Translations under genes and position numbers: made by a program
Notes under the pieces: generated by a model
Database searches by the model: none
What the model was told of the DNA's origin: nothing
The model's input: only the letters and a program-made list of their open reading frames with translations
Assembly: GCA_037447655.1 (NCBI GenBank)
Contig: JBBHKE010000992.1
Location: forward strand, 62,001-126,000
From: Zygnema cylindricum
Lineage: Eukaryota > Streptophyta > Zygnematophyceae > Zygnematales > Zygnemataceae
Reading direction: 5' to 3'
DNA length: 64,000 nt
Shown here: positions 59,801-64,000 of the stretch, one piece after another
How the letters are laid out: every line of letters starts with the position of its first letter
Position numbering within the stretch: position 1 is the first letter of the stretch

Positions 59801-61386
59801 TATCACTGAACATATTATCTTCTTATGTTTTGCTTAAAGCTGAAGTAGCAGTAAGAAAATGAGAACTTGCTCAAAAGTAAAGTTCACTCACTGGGAAATA
59901 ATAGGAAGAGCATTTGCTGGAGTGATGCCATCACGATATTCAATCACCTCAATCCACGAATTCAGTCTGGAAACCATAACCATGCTTCCAAAATTAGCAC
60001 AGTCCGCCTTGAAATAGGCAAACAACAGTCCTCCACTGTGACTCCATAGCGTCTGCTTTCTCTTCTGCGGTATTGAACTGAAGATAATCCTTCAAGGGAA
60101 AGTGAGACCAGTCCGCAAGACACGCCTTCGGCATGCTTCATAGCACCTACTTTCTCTTCTGGGTCATTTACACCGAATTACACCCTCAAGAAAAAGTGGG
60201 GGAGTCGAGTCTGCGAGACACACCTTCGACATGTTGCTGCCGCAGACTCTGCCTTATGGAGACCAATGGAAGCCTCTCCATGAATGACCTGCATCATCAT
60301 CATCATTATATCATCGCCCAATTGGCCGCCATAGCCGCCAATGAGCTGCCACTTCTCTGCATCTCCAAGGCTGCTTCAAATAATTTGTAAGACCTGCAAA
60401 GAGAGAGCAGCTCAGCATAACCTCTAAGACCAGGAGAAAAAACCTTCTCATAGGGTTATTGCACTATCGAAATTTTACCCTCGTTTTGAGGGTAAATCGT
60501 ACAATAGTGTCTGAGCTATTATGTACAGTTACACATAAAACTGTACGATTCACCCTCAAGATGAAAGTAAAGTTCTCTTGTGTAATTACCCTATCAGCAG
60601 ACACAGAGAGAGACACAGACAGACACAAATAAAGAGAGACAGACAAAGACACACCCACACCCACACAGAATGGCTCATTGATGTAGCTTTTAACGTTCAA
60701 TTAAGGATATGCACCGAACCCACAATACCTGTAAGTTGTTGTGAATCACTTTCAAGATGGTCCATGTATCCAAGATTATTCATAGGATGTCCATGTTATC
60801 GACAGCTTGCCAAGGCACTTTGGGACTACTTAAAGATAAAGAAGTAAAATTCAAGCATTCGCATAGAAATGTCATCTCTCGAATAAACCGAAGGAGTGAA
60901 CCAAATCAGAAACATGCATGTCAAAACAGCTTGGCCAGTTATTCCATGCAAGGTTTCCAATTAATTTACAAAGTGATATTCTAAATTCCCGAAAGTTTCT
61001 GGCGGAGATGAAGTTAGACAGAAGGTCAAGGGTCAAGTAGATAGACACCTGGCGGTGCAAATTGCTCAATTCCACCACATCTTTGTCGGCAATTCCGACT
61101 TTGCCTGCAACCGTCAGCCAAACAGTCGCGCTTTGCAATCTTGAATTATTCCAAAATGCACAATTTGCTTCTCACAATCTCCCCCTCTCCCTCTCCCTCG
61201 CTCTCCCCTCTCCTTCCCCCTCCTCCCTTCCAACCCTCTTCCTCTTCCTCTCCCTCTCCCTCTCCCTCCCCCTCTCCCTCAAACAAACCCCACCAATTCC
61301 AGCTCCAGCAAGATATAGTGCTGCTGGTGATCCGAGGCCCCCGGCTCCAACAATCAGAACCGATGCTTTGCAAAGCTTCTCCTGCG
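56219..61386 (-). CDS. MOCS3: MOCS3/UBA4-type adenylyltransferase and sulfurtransferase (5'-incomplete)
   Basis: Ten phase-consistent exons: 61294-61386, 61049-61104, 60224-60288, 59892-59966, 59705-59783, 59156-59194, 58904-59012, 58666-58784, 57331-57450, 56219-56815 (about 450 residues). The ThiF/E1 half has [19 protein letters not shown] (nucleotide loop), [26 protein letters not shown] and zinc CxxC pairs (CYRC, CQRC). The C-terminal rhodanese half has [12 protein letters not shown] and the persulfide loop [10 protein letters not shown]. In known family members it adenylates and sulfurates the C-terminus of MOCS2A and URM1 for molybdenum cofactor and tRNA thiolation, in the cytosol. The N-terminal exon was not found, so the start probably lies beyond the window. 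Confidence 0.93.
56421..56510. repeat. 15-bp coding tandem repeat (NTGMG)n
   Basis: Six units of the type CATTCCGGTATTTCC on the plus strand encode NTGMG, with ENTGM and STGVG variants, on the minus strand inside the rhodanese exon. Confidence 0.9.
60050..60240. repeat. Duplication across the MOCS3 exon 3 donor
   Basis: The segment about 60050-60137 (CTTTCTCTTCTGCGGTATT to GACACGCCTTCGGCATGCTT) repeats 60138-60235 with substitutions. The second copy includes the exon end and its GT donor; the first has the exon-like end CATGCCGAAG followed by GC, a relic of the splice site. Confidence 0.65.
61186..61280. repeat. (CTCCCT)n tract in MOCS3 intron
   Basis: Interrupted CTCCCT hexamers on the plus strand, purine on the transcript, just downstream of an exon donor. 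Confidence 0.85.
61294..61386 (-). CDS. MOCS3: MOCS3 exon with nucleotide-binding glycine loop
   Basis: It reads [20 protein letters not shown] and [11 protein letters not shown]. The donor GTGGGG after GGAATTG gives phase 1 and joins the next exon as [14 protein letters not shown], which matches the family; the downstream GTTTGT would not keep frame. Confidence 0.88.
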
Positions 61387-61504
61387 CTGAAACCGGAAAC
61401 GAAAATCCAGAAAAAAATCTATCAATCTGTTGATATTTTAAGTTAACAAAAGAGAATAAAAAAGTTACACAACCTTTATAATTAAATGACATTACAATGC
61501 TTTG

Positions 61505-61560
61505 GAACCGATACCTTGCCAAGCTTCTCTTGGGCTGATACCAGGAATCAAAACCCTAAA
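61505..61560 (-). pseudogene. Partial duplicate of the MOCS3 glycine-loop exon
   Basis: The minus strand reads TCAGCCCAAGAGAAGCTTGG and continues to GTATCGGTTCCAAAGC. It matches the start of exon 61294-61386 (TCAGCGCAGGAGAAGCTTTG, then GCATCGGTTCTGATTG), including the splice acceptor, but stops before the glycine loop. Confidence 0.6.
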
Positions 61561-62194
61561 ACATAATGATATTTGAAGTAAAAAAAAAGCAACGACAAGT
61601 TACAAAGACGTTATTAATAAAACACATTACAATGCCTTGCGAATGGATGAATTGTAGAATTTCAGCTGAGAAATAATGAATCATAAATTCTAATGCCCAA
61701 GATAGAAAAAAAAACAAGGCTGTAGCAAAAAAAGATTCTTATAATTCCTTAATAACCGCAAAACATGGGAAAATATAGCGATTTCTACTCTAACAACGGT
61801 TCACGGTGTACTTTCAACCTTTTTTTAGGAATTCCGTACATTATGTTCGTACATCCCATCCGTACACGAATAGTATAGGAAATTTACGAAAAGTTAAAAA
61901 AACCCTAAAAATAATGCATAATCGTAAAATTTTCAAAATTTTAACGAATGAAACCTCTATGCGTTGAAGATCACAATAATTTCGCGCGTTCAGTTTGAAA
62001 TTTGTACGGGCGTCTTCTTCATTTTTTTTTGAAAAAAGACGCCTTAGAACAAAGACGTAATTGCTAAAAATAGTATCCTCGTAGCATTCGAGCCCGGGTA
62101 CGTTAACTGCGAAGCACACATTAAGGTGAACGACAGGACTAACATTTGGTAAGATTATTCCTTTAACAACAGAAATTGTGATAAAATCTTAAAC

Positions 62195-62400
62195 AATTTA
62201 TTTGTTTACCGCTCATTTAACGGGAAAAACTCGCAAACTGGGTTATATGTTATAGTTTTTTGTTTTTTTATGTACGGAATAGTACGGAAGGAAATTCATT
62301 AACGATTTTTTGCGATTTGATCAAAAGGTTCAATGCGTTTGTTACGTATAACTCGTCACGCACGGTACGTTCGCACTAATCGCCGTGAACAACTATGGTT
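62195..62400. repeat. Dispersed repeat, family with CCGCTCATTTAA
   Basis: Third, more diverged copy: ACCGCTCATTTAACGGGAAA, ATTCATTAACGATTTTTT and GAACAACTATGG are present. Confidence 0.45.
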
Positions 62401-62655
62401 ACAAAGTACAAACTTACAATGCCTTTAATACGAGGATAACTCGCACGGTAGACCTATAATTGGAAAGTGCGAGATACCGTAATACTCGCCACCGTGCATA
62501 CTTGTCGAGTTATTAATCTGACAGTTACGATTGAGCGGCAAAATTCTCAGTTAACGATTGTCTCCAAATTGAGAATTGGGAATACGTATACGGAAAATAT
62601 TGTTTTAACTGGCGAACAAAATAGCAAGGGTATTTTCACATGTAACAGAAATTCA

Positions 62656-63629
62656 AGGCAATTTCCCATGTAGCCAAAACTTTAGTTTTGTACTTTTGTT
62701 TTTATCGAAGATTCTCCGTTTAACTTTCAGAGCATTCCTAATGTAAATAAATGAAATTATTACTTTAGAATGTGACGGATGTAGACGTGGGTGTAATTTG
62801 TGACGGTTGTAGACGACTACAAAACTCGCGACAATTGATGACGTTTACAAAATAGCGACGGTTGTTATGCGTCTAGCTACTTGTGACATTGTAGATGTTT
62901 AAGGTTTGTGACATTTTGACGTCACGCTCAAATCATGACAGCGTCCACGTCATAAATTCTAAAACTTTCCGCCATGGTTTCTCGATTTGTTTTTTAGTTT
63001 ATTCTCACTCTGCTTGCCATCAAAATACGCTTTAAGATAGTCAAAAGAAATCGTATTTAAAGATATTTTATTTGATAGCATTATTGAGGTTTTTTATTGC
63101 AAGAGTTGTGAGATAGACGCAGTAGTGGAATAGGTAGAGAGAGAGAGGCGCTTTCACGCACTTCGCTTTTGCGAAATGGCGTTCGTTGGTCAAGACCCCC
63201 TCCACGACCTTGTATGGAAAAAAGCGCAAAGAAAAGAGTCACGGCCCATGTACGAAAATAAACGCACGAAAAAAAATCACGCACAGATACGTACAGTGGT
63301 TCTTTTTTTGGTACTCCTCGCACAAAAATTGTCAACAACTTCCAACTCGTGCAAAAACATTTGCCTATTCGCTCACCTCATGGAACTTTATTTAAAATCA
63401 CCTCGCAAAGTGATTTTATATAAAGTTTGAAGATGAGCTGGAAAGACGCGAAATTGGGTCGAAACGCGCTAGACGACAAACTGCAGTACATATAAACTTT
63501 TAAGGTAACTCAACTTGTACAGTGGAAATTTCAATTTTTTAGAACGGTTGCGGATTTTCACGTTATTTTCTAAGTTATGGAGGAAAACAACATAAAATAA
63601 TTGTAACTTTGCCACATGGGAAAGTGCCC
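62656..63629. mobile_element. PIF/Harbinger-type MITE, about 1 kb
   Basis: The left end AGGCAATTTCCCATGT and right end (inverted) GGGCACTTTCCCATGTGGC are bordered by TCA on the left and TTA on the right (63630-63632). The interior 62760-63110 aligns with the fragment at 25295-25780. No transposase is seen. Confidence 0.6.
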
Positions 63630-63672
63630 TTAGTCTTCTTACTTTGTTTTTTAACGAAGATTCTATGTATTA

Positions 63673-63904
63673 GGGTACCACCCTATGTGGCTAGGTGAGG
63701 GCTTTTTCTTTTTCGTTTCCCTCAAAAACCTAGCGCCATATTGTTAAAGTTACACCGTACGAAGAAATAGCAAAAATGTATAGTAAAGTATGAATCATCT
63801 TCTTGGGATGACAAGTTGTCGCCTTGTGTTTTTTCGACCCACTATTATATCATCTTCAAACTTATCTTAAAATACACCGTTGATGTGTTTTAAATAAGGT
63901 AACG
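63673..63904. mobile_element. PIF/Harbinger-like left end, truncated
   Basis: After TTA (63670-63672) it starts GGGTACCACCCTATGTGGC. It runs parallel to the first 220 bp of the 35479-39118 element (shared TAGCGCCATA, CCGTACGAAGAAAT, TTTTTTCGACCCACT). It is cut off by copia sequence. Confidence 0.6.
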
Positions 63905-64000
63905 CCTAGTGGGATCAGTAGATCTGAAAGTCCTAGTAGAGGATAAGACTTCTATACTCACTTTCTCAGATGTGCTCTATATTCCTCAGCTGAGTAGAAA
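63905..64000 (+). pseudogene. copia protease fragment, continues past the window
   Basis: The frame reads GSVDLKVLVEDKTSILTFSD and VLYIPQLSR. It is nearly the same as the protease region of the 45575-52027 element (GSVDLKVLVEGKTSIVTFSD), so it belongs to that family. Confidence 0.8.

Noticed and set aside
60720-60790. VIHNNLQ as a MOCS3 exon after HRQ
   Set aside because: The exon at 60224-60288 (VIHGEASIG) fits phase and family far better; the other run lacks a usable acceptor.
63176-63430. Overlapping basic ORFs near the right edge
   Set aside because: They fall inside a PIF-like MITE and have no family resemblance.

Overview
The window looks like nuclear DNA of a green-lineage (streptophyte) eukaryote. 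It is AT-rich and gene-poor, has plant-type GT-AG introns, and is full of Ty1/copia retrotransposons, MITEs and low-complexity tracts. Three multi-exon protein genes can be read, all on the minus strand. All coordinates were read by eye from codon phase and splice dinucleotides. No tRNA, rRNA or CRISPR array was recognised. A charophyte or early land plant is possible, but I cannot name the species.

Region 1 (1-16.9 kb). A gene for a secreted leucine-rich-repeat (LRR) protein runs from a signal-peptide exon at 16575 down to an EGF-like exon near 5560. Its LRRs are carried by single 72-bp exons of identical phase. Their intron flanks, including long polypyrimidine tracts, are visibly duplicated, so the gene grew by repeating an exon-plus-intron unit. 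One in-frame TAG sits in the LRR N-terminal cap exon. A decayed copia element lies in one intron. Further left are a TA-flanked MITE and an eroded copia fragment.

Region 2 (17-27 kb). This holds a copia element (17572-22179) that has lost gag, so its 5' LTR runs straight into protease. Next come a 28-copy 23-bp minisatellite, a 210-bp tandem duplication, a PIF/Harbinger-like fragment, a telomere-like TTTAGGG patch and a 10-N assembly gap.

Region 3 (27.5-34.1 kb). A complete nine-exon class 3 lipase / diacylglycerol-lipase-like gene encodes 776 residues in phase and has two MITEs in its introns.

Region 4 (35.2-41.8 kb). A nest of DNA transposons: a hAT-type element with a perfect 8-bp target duplication holds two PIF/Harbinger-type elements inserted side by side at one TTA. 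A second hAT copy 0.5 kb away, in reverse orientation, preserves the empty site.

Region 5 (42-53 kb). Pieces of a pogo/Tc5-like transposase gene and of an unrecognised acidic, coiled-coil protein are split by a solo LTR (43860-44912) and by a full-length copia element of the same family (45575-52027, 5-bp target duplication ACCTT).

Region 6 (56.2-64 kb). Ten exons of a MOCS3/UBA4 gene (E1-like adenylyltransferase plus rhodanese) are in frame; its 5' end is missing from the window. More PIF-like elements and the start of another copia copy fill the right edge. The three host genes have unrelated roles: a secreted LRR protein, a lipid hydrolase, and sulfur transfer for Moco biosynthesis and tRNA thiolation. 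Nothing suggests they act together.
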